A stretch of 64,000 nucleotides of DNA from Desmodus rotundus (GCF_022682495.2 NC_071388.1:27264139-27328138); one strand, 5' to 3'; counted from the stretch's first letter, positions 24,356 through 37,265 are shown. A program made the numbers and translations. The notes: generated by a model from the letters alone, not told the origin.

Positions 24356-24371
24356 AAAATTAAAAACAGTA

Positions 24372-24593
24372 CCCCCCTGACCACTGTGGCTCAGTTGGTT
24401 GGGGGTCATCCCACAAAGCAAAAGGTCACTGGCTGATTCTTGGTCAGGGCACTTGCTTGGGTTGCAGGCTTGGTCCCGGTTGGGGTGTGTATCAAGAGGC
24501 AACCAGTTGGCATTTCTCTCTCACATACATGTTTCTCTCCTTCTCGTTATTCTTTCCTTCCCTTCCCTCAACAATAAATAAATAAAACATTAA
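24372..24593 (+). mobile_element. Ves SINE, full length
   Basis: Variant head 'cccctgaccactgtggctca', degenerate B box, pyrimidine-rich 3' domain and AAAT tail. A perfect 16-bp target duplication, AAAATTAAAAACAGTA, lies at 24356-24371 and 24594-24609. Confidence 0.93.
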
Positions 24594-24609
24594 AAAATTA
24601 AAAACAGTA

Positions 24610-27379
24610 TCAATCTTATTTTATTAGAGAAAATAAAATATCTGTCTTTATATCGTATGCACTATATAAATAGATATGATTTACTATGTATGCAATAAAA
24701 TTTGTTTCATTTCTTTAAAAATATATGAATTTTTGAATTATTAAAACTTCATAAACGGTTTAAAGAAAATTTTTTCAAAAATCATTCATACATGGAAGCT
24801 TAAATAATTGCGTAATTGTGTAAGTGAACTTTGGCAAACTTTCCAGAAGATGCTGAGTAGATATATTGGGAATGCACAGTGCTGATGAGACTCCTGAAAA
24901 CTGCTCTTTACTCCCGTTATCAATAAGTATTTTATATGACTTTTATCATGATTTGTTCTCTATCCAAAAACCCTATGATTGGGCACCTGCTGAATTATAA
25001 TTAGTTTATATTTTTTATCTTGGGGAAAGGGCAAGATATTCATCAACATGAACACTCTGTCAAAATCTTTAATAATTTTTGTAGTTTGATTGTTACTACA
25101 ACAAACAAGTTGATTTTATTATTTTCAGAAATTCTAATTCATTCCTAGGGAAAAAAATGAAATTATTTAGTTTTATTGTTTAAAAGCATATTTAAAGTTA
25201 CTTTATTTGTTTAAAGAGCTTTTTATAATATTTATTAAAATATTTAGTGAAAATTACCCTACATAAGTTCTAATATCATTAAACTGTACACCTGCTTTAA
25301 ATTTTTCAATGATTTTAATTATATTGTTTTAGAAAATTTTAAGGACACCTAAATTTAGTTGTATCAAACATATTCATTTTCATTATGATGTGAATGAGTT
25401 CAAGTACCTAAAGCTTATGGTCTTATAAACAGCACCTAAAAACATAGAGATACTCTCAAATTGTGGTTTCACTAACCTGATCTGAACACAAATGTTATTT
25501 TACCTCCTACTTGATGGAGGCAGAATTACTAGATGTATAGACACATTCTAATTGTCACTGCGGTATGGCTCATCACACATTTTCACTGGGTGAATTTTCA
25601 TGGAAGAATAAGGCTTGTGGTGAATTTTCTACTTGAACAATTAGCTAATAAAAACAAGTGTACACACTGTATAGATGATTTAATATATATTATCAGTAAT
25701 TGAACAGAATTTTTGCAATTTTAAAAATATCTCATTTTGGTTTCCATTAAAAGTTGGGAATTTATTGTTCTTATTTCTCAGATGAGCTAACAGACTTATT
25801 AATAAATATCCCAAGGCTACACATCTAGCAGATTTTGAAGACAAAACTCAAATGTATAGTTTCTGACTGAAAAAGACTTGTTCTTTCCATGACATGATGC
25901 ATATCTACAGTATGAGTAGAAATCCAAAGCACTCAGTTGGGATATATCTATGGTTCACTAATGAATGAAATGGTGTGCATTCTTATTTAAAATTTATTAG
26001 CTTGGGTCATTTGGGTGGTGTTTCTTTTAAAGTTTCAAAATACATTTCTATGTCTATCAAAAATGCTGGAGTAAAGTAATTATTGTAATTATAATATATG
26101 CTTAATTGTATTTATCTTCCCCAATGACATTGGTTTAGAGTGTGGCCAGAGGAAAATTTGGTAACCACTACATATGAATAGTTCCATAGTGCCTTAAATA
26201 TTTTATTCAATATTATATTAAATATATCTTTATGATATAATTACATACTACTTAGTACTTGTAGTGTACTATACATATGCAAAAATGTACACAAAAACAT
26301 TGTCAATATTTTTTCATTCACATGTATTAAGTACAAGAAATGATTAAAAAATTTCTATCTGTTCTTCATGTGAATGTACCTAAGTATGCTCTGGTTGACA
26401 AGGCTTTAAACTTATATTTTTGTGAGATGATGGGTTTGTTATGTGTGGGCATTTTACAATCTTTCCATGAAAGCATCATTTAATGACATGAATTCATTGA
26501 AGCAAAATTATAGATAAGTTTTCAGATAGTATTCTTTTATACACATATACAAACACTACATACACACATATATATACACACATATATAAATATATATACA
26601 TCACTTCACATAGCTTTGAACTCCTAAATAATATGATCACATTAACAGAGCTTTTTATTATTGTCTTGATTAGTATCTGTGAACTCTACAGCAATGAGTA
26701 TTTGTGAAGACATAATTCAGATTAAATATAAATCTTATGAAGTTATTATTGGATTTAAGAAGTTGTAGATTCCATGTAAAATAACTATTTGGCTCTTGAC
26801 TGTACTAAAACTAAAAAAATAAACACAGGCTGCTGGGCTCATGTATTTTGTCAAACAGTATTTAAGAGTTATAAGTTTCAGCCTAGCACTCTTACATTAA
26901 TGTCTCGCTCCTCATCTTGATGAATATTTCTTAAGCCTTTATTCTACCTCCAGTGAAAGTAGAAGGTTAATCATAATTTCTATAAAGCTTTTTATTTTTT
27001 AATGGGACAAAGGCATGGGAGAAGAAAAGACAGTTATGTGTGGTTCATACAGTACATCAGTACCACAGCTGACCTTGCTACTAAATCAGTGATGACCTAC
27101 CACCAAAGAAATATATTGTGCTTCATACATAAGTAAATTTAGAGCTGGGCTATATATTGTTCCTTAGATTGTCCCAGTGAGTTTATTTGTTTCTCCTAAA
27201 AAAATATGTTTGGAATTTCTACCTCACCCATTATTTTTCTAAATCCATGTGTAATTAAATTTTCCATTAAAGAGGAATAGAACTCTTGACATTTGATTGT
27301 ATTTTTTATAACATGCATTTGTTTATATTGTTTGGGAGCTTTAAAACATTTATTCACCGGTAGTCATAGGCCCAGTCGA
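24610..27379. other. unassigned AT-rich sequence
   Basis: Apart from the MIR at 25760-25900 and a CA/TA-rich low-complexity stretch at 26540-26600, nothing is recognised. No exon candidates. Confidence 0.5.
25760..25900 (-). mobile_element. MIR SINE, antisense
   Basis: 'cttatttctcagatgagcta' followed by 'atcccaaggctacacatcta' and 'cttgttctttccatgacatg' is the reverse complement of the MIR 5' half (motif CAGATGAGGAAACTGAGG...AAGGTCACACAGCTA). Confidence 0.75.
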
Positions 27380-27601
27380 GGTACAGAATATTTTCGTTTC
27401 CTTTAAAAGTCACTCTGGGACCACATTGCTAGTATTTCTCTTCCTTTCTAGGACATCACTGATTTTATTTCTATAACTATGGACTTTTGGGGGACCTTTT
27501 CATAAATAAAATTGTAAGATATGTCTGGCTTCTTTGGTTTAGGATTATGCTTTTGTATTAGTTCACGCTGTTACATGTTCAGTAGTCTGTATTTATTCTT
27601 T

Positions 27602-27603
<2 letters not shown>
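27380..27603 (-). mobile_element. ancient L1M fragment, antisense
   Basis: 'ttcataaataaaattgtaag' followed by 'gtctggcttctttggtttag' and 'tgttacatgttcagtagtct' follow the reverse complement of old L1M 3' sequence. It runs directly into a TG microsatellite. Confidence 0.6.

Positions 27604-27632
<29 letters not shown>
27604..27632. repeat. (TG)n microsatellite
   Basis: About 14 uninterrupted TG units; likely polymorphic. Confidence 0.95.
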
Positions 27633-27635
<3 letters not shown>

Positions 27636-27639
27636 GGTC

Positions 27640-28020
27640 AGTAGCAAAGGAGTATGGGACATACACTGTTAAAGACAGAGAATTCAAACCTTTGCATGGG
27701 ATCGTTGTTGCAAATTTTCTGAGAAAACTGCTTGTCTTTCAATGTGTAATGTGCATCAGGGACTTTTGTCTGTCTCTTAATCCCACAGCAGCCACCTGTC
27801 AAAGCCTCCTTCCCTGTAGACACTTTCACAGATACGACGCCTTTCAGGGGAGTGACATTAGGAAGTATTACACAATACAATGGTTTTTAACTGGCAGTTA
27901 GAGAAAATCATAAGTAATTTCCTTTAACTCATTGTTAACATATTTTTTAACTTCAGACCAGAGAATGTAATAAATATGTAAATAAAATTTTTGCCAATAA
28001 AGTTTTGCTGAAGTAACATT
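27640..28020. other. unassigned sequence
   Basis: Less AT-rich than the flanks ('cccacagcagccacctgtca'). No exon or repeat family recognised. Confidence 0.4.
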
Positions 28021-28034
28021 TCTTGGAATAAGAA

Positions 28035-29138
28035 ATGTTTTGTCGTTGTTATTCAAGTACGTTGTCTCCATTATTCCCCCACATACACACCCACTGCCCA
28101 CCCCTAATCCTATCCCCCGTTGGCTTTGTCCACAGGTCCTTTATACATGTTCTTTGATGACCCTTCCTTTCTTTACCACATAATCCCCCACCCCCCCCCC
28201 CTTTGGTTACTGTCAGTTTGTTCTTTATTTCCATGTCTCTGGTTATATTTTGCTAGCTTGTTTGCTTTGTTGATTAGGTTCCACTTATAGGTGAGATCTT
28301 ATGGTATTTGTCTTTCATTGACTGGCTCATTTCACTTAGCGTAATGCTCTCCAGATCCGTCCATGCTGTTATGAAAGGTAGGAGCTTCTTCTTTCTTTCT
28401 GCTCCGTAGTATTCCATTGTGTAAATGCACCATTGTTTTTTGATCCACTCATTTACTCATGAGCACTTAGCTTGCTTCTAGCACTTGGCTATTGTAAATT
28501 ATGCTGCTATGAACATAGGGGTACATAGGTTCTTTTGAATTGGTGTTTTAGGATTCTTAGGATATAATTGCAACAGTGGACTTGCCAGGTCAAAAAGCAG
28601 TTCCATTTTTAGTTTTCTGAGGAAATTTTGTACTGTTTTCCACAGTGGCCGCACCAGTCTGCATTCCCACCAACAGTGCACTAGGGTTCCCTTTTCTCCG
28701 CATCCTCTCCAACATTTGTTTGGGGATTTGTTTATGTTGGCCATTCCGACTGGTGTGAAGTGATATCTCATTGTGGTTTTAATTTGCATTTCTCTGATGG
28801 CTAGTGATACTGAGCATCCTTTCATATGTCTCTGGGCCCTTTGTATATCCTCCTTGGGAAAATGTCTGTTCAGGTCCTTTGCCCATTTTTTAATTGGATT
28901 GTTTGTCTTCCTGGAGTGGAGTCCAATGAGTTCTTTATACATTTTGGAGATCAAATATTTGTCCAAACTATCACTGGCAAATATATTTTCCCATACGGTT
29001 TGTTTCCTTTTCATTTTGCTAATATTTTCTTTAGCTGTATAGAAGTTTTTTATTTAGATGAAGTCCTATTTCCTTATTCTTTCCTCTATGTCCCTTGTTC
29101 TAAGGGACATATTGATAAAAATATTCCTGCATGGAATA
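28035..29138 (-). mobile_element. bat L1, 3' part of a 5'-inverted copy (ORF2 C-terminus and 3' UTR)
   Basis: Antisense L1: reverse complement of the 3' terminus (ends 'ggagacaac' at 28065), the 3' UTR ('ccatgtctctggttatattt') and the ORF2 C-terminal region. The A-tail is nearly lost. At about 29138 the orientation flips to sense RT-domain sequence (29139-29795), the pattern made by twin priming. About 1.1 kb of ORF2 between the two parts is absent, judged from the usual ORF2 layout. Confidence 0.88.
28499..29014 (-). pseudogene. L1 ORF2p C-terminal remnant
   Basis: A 171-codon open stretch of L1 ORF2, the reverse transcriptase/endonuclease protein of LINE-1. Recognisable runs include [51 protein letters not shown] and [18 protein letters not shown], which belong to the C-terminal region including the Cys-rich zone ([16 protein letters not shown]). 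It lacks the endonuclease and RT domains, so it is a dead fragment. Its unbroken frame suggests a relatively young insertion. Confidence 0.88.
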
Positions 29139-29795
29139 TTTAAACCCTCAAACTCTTTTTATGAGACCAAGATCATACTGATCCCAAAATCAGATAAGGA
29201 CACAACAAAGAAAGAACACTACAGGCCAATATCGCTGATTAACATAGACACTAAAATCATTAACAAAATATTGGCTAACCACATCCAGGAATATATTAAA
29301 AAGATCATATACAATGATCAGATGGGATTCATACCAGGGATGTAAGGATGGTACCATATTCACAAATCAATAAATGTAATATATCACATAAAAGATAAAA
29401 AACATGATCACATCAATAGATGCAGAAAAAGCATTTAATAAGGCACAGTACTCATTTATAATAAAAATAGTCAGCAAAGTGGGAGTAGGGGGGGCATACC
29501 TCAACACAATAAAGGGCATATGTGAGAAACCTTCCGCCAACATCATACTCAACATGCAAAAGCTAAAAGCTTTACCACTAAGATTATGAACAAGACAAGA
29601 ATGTCTGCTTTCACCATTTCAATTCAACATAGCATTGGAATTCCTAGCCATAGCAATCAAACGAGAAAAATAAATAAAAGGCATTCAAATTGGAAAGGAG
29701 GAAACAAACCTGTTATTGTTTGCAGATGACGTGGTAGTGTATATAGAAAACCCTACTGTTAACATATTAAACAAACAAAAACAAGTAATAAAATA
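29139..29795 (+). mobile_element. inverted 5' part of the same L1 (ORF2 RT domain)
   Basis: Sense-strand L1 ORF2 reverse transcriptase segment abutting the antisense L1 3' part. Residue runs [20 protein letters not shown] and DQMGFIPGM are the RT fingers region, and [14 protein letters not shown] near 29715-29756 is the catalytic F/YADD motif. Several stops and a frameshift break the frame. The outer end at about 29795 fades into A-rich sequence and no convincing target duplication was found. Confidence 0.87.
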
Positions 29796-30319
29796 TTAGC
29801 TGCCTTTCAAATATAACTGTAGAATATCAGACAATTAGATACTTTGAAAAAATGTCAAAATCTGTCAATGATGATGCATTTCTGACATTTTCCTGAAACT
29901 GAGAAAGGCATCAGAGCCTCCTCAATGTGAACCATTCTTTGTAAATGTGTGTTTGTTCTGAATACGTTTCTTTAGTATAATATGTCCATATTTCACTCCT
30001 GTGTTTGGTTAGTGTTATAAAAGCAGACATCTAAAAATTTGAGACTGTGTTGATAAATATGAAAAATGAAACAGAGTAAGAAATGTAATTTCATTGCTTG
30101 CAAAAATCTAAATACAAATAGGTGATCAGGAAGTAATTTTTAAAATATTTCACATTCTATCATGATTATTACTTCTATACAGGTGTTTACTGTGTTTGGT
30201 GTGTTTTAAGAATGTTTGATGGGAGGGTTTAGTAGATATGTAATGTAAATATAAACTTTCCATTTTAAATCATGAGCAATAGACTCCTAGTTAGTAATAT
30301 CAGCCAGGCATACAGATTT
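29796..30319. other. unassigned AT-rich sequence
   Basis: No gene or repeat recognised between the L1 and the Ves SINE. Confidence 0.5.
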
Positions 30320-30542
30320 AAAAAATTTTTTTTAAAGATTTTATCCATTTCTAGACAGAGGAGAAGGGAGGGAGAAAGAGAGGGAGAGAAACATCAATGT
30401 GTGATTATCTCTCAAGTGCTCCCACTGGAGACCTGGCCCACAGCCCAGGCATGTGCCCTGACTGGGATTCGAACCAGTGACCACTCAGTTCACAGGCCAG
30501 TGCTCAATGACTGTGGTGCAGTCGCTGAGCCACCATCCAGGG
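30320..30542 (-). mobile_element. Ves SINE, antisense
   Basis: Reverse complement of Ves: A/T tail complement at 30320-30340, 'gagggagagaaacatcaatg', 'cccaggcatgtgccctgact', the B-box complement 'ggattcgaacc', ending 'gagccaccatccagg'. Imperfect flanking similarity (CATACAGAT versus CATATGGAT) may be the target duplication. Confidence 0.93.
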
Positions 30543-31738
30543 TGACATATGGATGTCCGTAGTTTTTAAAACCACGTGACACCATTAATAAGGAAATGCC
30601 TCAGTCTTATAGATTTTAAACTTTCCTAAAAGCTTTGGAAGTTAAGAAAAGTTCCTTATGTGATTTTGTGAAGCTGGCTTAATACCAAGACACAACTTGA
30701 TAATTGTAACATAAAAAACTCACTTATTAGTATATATGAAAAAGTATAAATCCAAATATCAAATTTAGCAACCAAAATATGAGGAATGTAATATGATTAA
30801 ATATGCATTATGTAAGATGTCAGCATAAATCTGAGAGAGGATATCTATTATGTATTAAAATCATTAATAGGAAAATAAGAAAATAGAAAACATGATTAGT
30901 GGACAGGTGCTAAAATAACATTTGATATAATTCAGCATCAATCTTGAAAAACATATAAATTATTGCTTACAGATTATAATATTGAACAATTAATATGGTA
31001 ATATAGCTATTTGAGCCAACAGTACAACATCATTAAAACAGCAAGCATTCTACTGATGGTTTATTTTGAACCAGAAACCATTTGGAAATTTACATACATT
31101 TATTTAATTTTCACGAGAATTATACGAGGTTCTACTAAATACTTCCAGAGGTATTCTAAATATCTCTTATAAGTGGTATTTTGGGGATATGAGAAAGGGT
31201 CAGTCAGTTTTTAAAGTTACATAAACAGAAATTATTTAATCTGAAGAATATAAGGTTTTAACAGTTATTGAACCCAGTTTTGTTGACATATAGAACAATA
31301 CTAAATATTTTAACATACATGGAAATTAAAGGCTGAGGAGAAGGAATATAATGAGATATAAAATATTTGAAAAAAGTAATGTCTACAATTTCCCAATGTT
31401 GAAAAAAACATTGACATTAGGTAAACTCACAAGAAAATCAGAACTGTGGAAATCACAGTTATACTGACATAAACTAACACACGAAAAGGGAATCTCATGA
31501 GAACCATTCTTTCCCTTTCACCTGTGTGGTGTTGATCTGGTTTTCTCCTCTATCCATTTACAAGCTGCCACTTAAAAAATTTCCAGAATAATAAAGATTT
31601 TAACAATTGTGAAATACTACTACTAAGTAAAATGTTGGAAAAAGTAACTGTCAAAAGATGTAATAATATAAAGGAAGAAGGACTAGAAATAGTGGGTGAT
31701 ATTTACTTGTTAGCCACTATTATTTTTGTTGCCATATT

Positions 31739-31810
31739 AGCAGTGGTAGTAGCAGCAGTAGTACTAGTAGGAGTAACAGCAGTGGTAGTAATAGTATTAA
31801 AATAATAATA
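31739..31810. repeat. imperfect (GTA/GCA)n trinucleotide tract
   Basis: Runs such as 'agcagtggtagtagcagcag' and 'taatagtattaaaataataa' form a degenerate trinucleotide repeat. Not in a coding frame of any recognised gene. Confidence 0.8.
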
Positions 31811-32320
31811 AAGCAGAGCTGTTAAATATTATAAATTAAAAAAATAATGTTATTTTACAATGAAAATCACCCATAAGAATTAAAGACTTATAAGAAGGAA
31901 TCATTGGGGAGAAAACATATTCCAGATGGAGAGGATAAATGCTGGAGATATTTCCTGACAATGCAAAGTAAATATCACTGGGAGTAGATCAAGGATAGTG
32001 GACTAGCCTTAGAGGGAAAATGTATGATTCTTCATCTGACAAGGTCAGAGCATAGGCAGTAATAGGTCCTATTTCAGAGACAGTTTTAGATGTAGGATTG
32101 GGAAACTGGACAGTTGATGCTAGACAGTCTCTATGTAATCTGGACGGTATAAAATAATTGCTATGATGGAGCAATGATAGAGATTCAGACTGGAAAAGAG
32201 TGCTAAAACTTTGAATAATATTATAGAATCAGAAAATTTACCTGACTGTGGGTAAGTATAAAGATTGTGAATTGCTTTGATTACTTTGCCTTAAAATAAA
32301 ATATCCATAATGTGTAATAC

Positions 32321-32359
32321 GGTGGAGCCAAAAAATGTCAATTTTTTTCTGGCACCACC
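32321..32359. repeat. short inverted repeat (hairpin)
   Basis: GGTGGAGCCAAAAAA (32321-32335) is nearly complementary to TTTTTTCTGGCACCACC (32343-32359), with a ~7-base loop, one mismatch and one bulge. It could be the core of a tiny transposon remnant or a chance hairpin. Confidence 0.55.
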
Positions 32360-33689
32360 CAGCAGGCTGAGAAAGTAGGGCCTCAATTTATTTTTCATGT
32401 GTAAGAAGTAGACACAATAGACGAGAAAATTATGTTAATTTTCTAACTGGAGATCTTATAGCACAAGTTCACACCTTTTACTAATTAGAAATTTTATACA
32501 TAATCATCTGGAACTAATTGAGCCGATGAAGTCACTTGTTAGTCACGGAATTCACATGAGAGATGCTGTGTCAGTTTCAGTGCCTGGCAGACAGTTACAG
32601 AAACACACAGCCAGGAAATTGATGTTGATAGTAGCACTTGGGAATTAAGCGCTGAAATTCTTACTATTTCATAATTGGATTTTGGCATGTCCCCTTAATC
32701 TCCTCTGGATAATACATAGCACTACAAGCAAGAGGCATACTACAGTGTTACTTGGAACTTTGTTAAGTGGCAAATTGCTGCTGATACTACTGGTATTTTT
32801 TAGTACAGAAAAACACAATACAACCTAGAACAAAACAAACTAGGTTAATGTGTGAAATTTTGCAAAAGAACGAACGTCATCCTTCATAGGAAACAAATTT
32901 GATTTTATAAAATACTTACATTTAAGACTATAATAACGAATTTTATGTTTGTGCTTATTTTTTTGTGTGGTGGCTGCTTTTATTTTAAATAAAAAGTGGG
33001 AAAATGATAACTTTGATTATTCAAACTATTTATCAAATGACCAGAATATTATATAACCATCTTGCAAAAAGTCAAGATGTTAAATAGAAGATCAAGTCAC
33101 TTACAGGATTTTTTTTTTGTAGTCAAGTTCAAGTAGACTTAAGGCTAAAGAATGGAGAGGAACGAGCATTTTCTAATGTCCTTATAAAGCCTGAAGACGA
33201 ATTGTTAAGCAGGGGAGGGCTCTAAACCTTTGTCCTAGATGGATGTCAGATTGACTAAGTCAGGACTATGGTCCTGAAGTCAAAGAAATTGGATATTGGC
33301 TTGGATATTTATATGATGGTAAGGAATTTAGTTAACCTCAAGGGGTATAATTATTTAATATTATTTGTAAAGTTGTCAGAACATCTTGCCTAATGATTTA
33401 TATCTCATTAATATGCTTAACATGGATAAAATGGTTGAGTTTTAAATGAAATTGCTTTTTAGAGATAGACTATTTACAAGTTTTTCTTCATTTTTTTGTT
33501 CATTTTTATACCAATGATTTTACATTTTAAAGTAGGTTTGCTTCCCAGCATCTATGGATCAACCTTCTAACATATTCATTTTGTTTTACTTGTCCTACCA
33601 AAGTACATTTTCTAAACAATAGCCAGAATCTTCTTTTAAATAAAATAAGTAAATTTTTAAATCATAAAACACGAGTGCCTGAACTCATC

Positions 33690-34150
33690 TTCTGGTGTCC
33701 CACTCTCTTAGACCAAAACCAACTCCTCACCATGGACTACAAGCTTCTGTGTGATGTGGCTCCGGTTAACTCCTTGATGTTATCTCTCATTACAACCCAG
33801 CCATGTGGGCCTTCTTACTGATTCTAAAACACAACATGTACATTCTTATATTAGGGCATTGTCAATTGCTCCCTTTGCCTGTAATTCTCTTATTCTATGT
33901 CTTCACATGGCAGGCTTTTTCTCATTATTTAGATTTTTAGCTGAATATATCACTTCTTAAATGTCTTCCATGAAATCATTCCCAAAGTAAAATTTATCCC
34001 ATTCCTCAGAATCACTCTCTATCTACATGCTCTTTTTATTTTTCAGTTACAATATATGTACCTGAATTTATTATTGTTTTTTTATTTGTTAATTTTTTAT
34101 GTCCCCTTCAGCATAATATATTATCATTCAAAAGATGAACTTAGTTTCCC
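33690..34150 (+). mobile_element. L2 LINE fragment
   Basis: 'ccatgtgggccttcttactg' followed by 'tgctccctttgcctgtaatt', 'atatcacttcttaaatgtct' and 'tccatgaaatcattcccaaa' follow the ORF2 end and 3' UTR of L2 in sense orientation. Strongly diverged, no intact frame. Confidence 0.72.
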
Positions 34151-36395
34151 TCGCTGCCTATGATATCTCCCACACAGGTAGCCTTGCTATCAAGATCCCA
34201 TTAAACACCTGAAGAGCCCTCTTTCTTGTAAGATCCTCTCCCTTTTGATAATATAAATAAAAACACTTTAATATTTATTCTTAAATACATCTTTGTGTAA
34301 GTTCACTTTATTCACTCGAAGTAAGTGCCAAGGATGAGAAGAGTGTCATCATTAGGGTGGACCTAATTTGTTCTTTTTTTCTTCAGCAATGAAAGCATTG
34401 GTATCTCTGCTTGACAAATGAGTACATGAAGCTGAGGGAAATTAAGTCTACATTCAGAAATTGCCTCAATCTCTATTTCAAAATTATGACATTTTCATTA
34501 TGCTATTCTTACTCTCTGTGAAAATCTTTATTTTTAATTTTTAGTATTCTATTTCATATGTAGAAAAATAGAGGTTGCATTGTTTATCGTACATTGTTCA
34601 CACACACACACTCATGACAGCAGAAAGTGGTGTGACTCATCACATGCGGAATATTAGCCTGTAAGGAACATTTTGTGTCTCTTTCATTAGATGTTTCACA
34701 GACTACTTAGAAATGAGGCAATGAGCACAAAGTTCAATACTGTAAAGTGAAATGGTTTTTTGACTATAGCTACACACCCTGATAATGACCTCTGCTCATC
34801 CAAGTTCAGTGACATAATACATAGTGGTCATTTATATTAATCTGAAATCACCTAGTGATTGAGTTGTTCAGAAATACTGACTTTTTTTTGCTATAGTAAA
34901 ATACTATGGTCAAAAAAGTAAACAGCCACCAAAGTTAGTTTGTCAAAAGATATATTCTGTAACTATAATATTGGTCATTTAGTTTACAAAAACTGAGTAA
35001 CAGTTTTACAAATCTTTCAAACTTAAGAAGTATGAAAATTCACCTACAATAAGTGACTAAAAGAGGGAAGATGGGAAAAGAGCAAAAAGAAAAAAGATAA
35101 TTTATAATAATTTAAGTTAAATTTATAGATGATTTCCTGAAGTACTAGAATATTTCCGCACAAGTAATAAATTCTGTGATAAATGACCAGATTTAAGTGG
35201 AAATACTGATGCTGTAGTTATTAAATAATGCATTGTGCTTCACAAGGTCTATGAAAATTTTTCTTGTAGTAATAAACCTGGTTTCAGGATTGTTTTAGCA
35301 AGGAACTGGAATCTCTTCTCTATTTCAAAAACGTTTACCTTAACTATGTCCCTAGATTTTCCAGATTTTCTTCTTTACTTACTGAATGGTAATGAAAACA
35401 TCATCCAGGAAAATGATTACCTTATCATGTTGTCACTGAAGATGATTGTCATGGAAGGTAATTTGCCTTATTCCATTTTAGAGCCCTCCCCACCTGCCAC
35501 CTTAGATCTCCCCGCGAGGAGAATTTCACGTTCTCCATGCCAATGGATTATATTTCACAGGAACTTCCTGGTAGTGTCCTCACTACCTCATTCAGTGGAC
35601 ATTTGTTTCTCTAGTTTTGTGCAAAGCTGAAAATTAGAGATAAATTCAGTTCTATCATACACGTATGTGGAAAGAGTACTAATATTAAACCAAACATTAT
35701 ATATATTGGATGACCTTCATTATTTAATTTACTTACTCCATAAACAATAATTTAGTACCTAATATGTGGCCATCACTGTGTTAAGGACTATAACTTCTGA
35801 CATGCATCTTATTTTATTATGGTTATCTGGGAAATCTCACCTGGTAGGGGAAACAAGGTATTACCAGATGGTATTTTATGTATTGTGGACAGAGGGGTGA
35901 TGCATGTTATGTTTACAGAACTCAAAGAAGACAACCGAATATAAACATTGCATGAAATTTTAGTTAGCTTTACTTTTGACTGATTCCCAACTTATAAAGA
36001 AAATAAATTAAAAGTTGATTTATTTATAATTTCAATATTCTTGAAATGTCCTAAAATAATTTTTGATTTACTCAAACCTCATTAAGCATTTCTTCAAATA
36101 AAGTATATTTATAAAGCAGATGTTCCTTGTTTTTTGAAGCTCTAACTATGATTATTAGTTTCTAAAACTAATAATGACTGGAGGCCAGTTATTTCTCCAA
36201 CACCTGCTCTTAGATTCTTCCCTCCCCGATCCTATGAGATTCTCAGAACACTGAGAACAAAATGTGAGAATCCTGATCTAGATGATTGTTTCTGGGATTC
36301 CCCTCTGGGTAAGATAGCACAATAAATACATTGTGATGTAACGGCCTCATCTAGCTTGTTACTCTTTTAAAAATCTGTTTTTGTTTTTTAATGTA
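34151..36395. other. unassigned sequence
   Basis: No gene assigned. A 131-codon open frame at 35235-35630 (+) has no recognisable domain and no supporting splice or promoter context. A faint MIR-like antisense signal lies near 34400-34500. Confidence 0.45.
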
Positions 36396-36637
36396 TTTTT
36401 TCCTTTTATTGTCCTTTTAATTTTTTCTCCCTTATTGGTCCTAGAGAAAGGAAAAGGAGAGGAGAAAGACAGAGAGAGAATCATGGATGGAAGAGAGAAA
36501 CAGCAATCAATTGCTGCCTGCCTGTGCCTGACTGGGGAACAAACCTCAGTTGAGGCATGTGCCCTGACTGATAATCAAACTGGCAACTTTTTGCCTTATG
36601 GAACAATACCCAGCCAATTGAGCGACAACAGCCAGGG
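36396..36637 (-). mobile_element. Ves SINE, antisense, diverged
   Basis: 'gaggcatgtgccctgactga' followed by the B-box complement region, then 'gccaattgagcgacaacagc' and 'cagggc' mark the tRNA-like half. 'ggagaggagaaagacagaga' is the purine-rich complement of the 3' domain. The left edge is uncertain. Confidence 0.85.
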
Positions 36638-37265
36638 CTAGAAATCTTTTTTTAACATAGATGTCAAAGATAAAGAGTACATTTGGCATTTCGATATTTT
36701 ACATTTGGGCAAACAGAGACAGTCTCTAATATACAGATAAATAATATATAAGCTCTGAATTATTTTTTGGTAACTCCCTGATTTGACAATGCAATTCAAG
36801 ATTTGATTTTAGAAAATATTGCAATGAAGTCAATTCTATTCTTAAGGACCAAACTCAGTCTACTTCAGAGTCCCATAGAATGCTTCAGTGTCCCTGTATT
36901 CTGTCTGAGAGACCAGTATAACTACTTGAGATTACCTGCATGTGTGTATAGTATCCACAGGTTGCTTGAAATGGGAAGTGGAAAAGGAAGACTTAAGAGA
37001 ATGAGCACTGAGTCCATGATCAAAGGAACTGAAATGCTAGTTTGCCTGACATCCTTTTCTATTCAAGCTTGGATGCTGTACATGCTGTTGAGTGAAGCCA
37101 CATGGGAGAGGGTAATGGGAGAGAATGACATGGATTTGAGTTGGGGATAGGGGCTGAGGAAGGCTGTTTTGGAAATAAGCTTGATACTTCTACTATAAAT
37201 GCCACTAAGAAAATGATAGATTAAGTTTAGAAGCATACTTATTTAGGTATTAAAGGAAAAAAAAT
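36638..37265. other. unassigned sequence
   Basis: A 115-codon open frame at 36803-37150 (+) has no recognisable domain. No repeat family recognised. Confidence 0.4.

Larger units (their letters stand above)
30543..33689. other. unassigned AT-rich sequence
   Basis: No gene. Contains an imperfect GTA/GCA trinucleotide-rich stretch at 31739-31810, an inverted repeat at 32321-32359, and a less AT-rich stretch at about 32520-32850 of unknown nature. Confidence 0.5.

Noticed and set aside
35235..35630. 131-codon open frame on the plus strand
   Set aside because: No recognisable domain, low-complexity hydrophobic composition typical of AT-rich DNA, and no promoter or splice context. A frame of this size is expected by chance in 64 kb on six frames.
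36803..37150. 115-codon open frame on the plus strand upstream of HAL1
   Set aside because: No motif or family recognised; likely chance.
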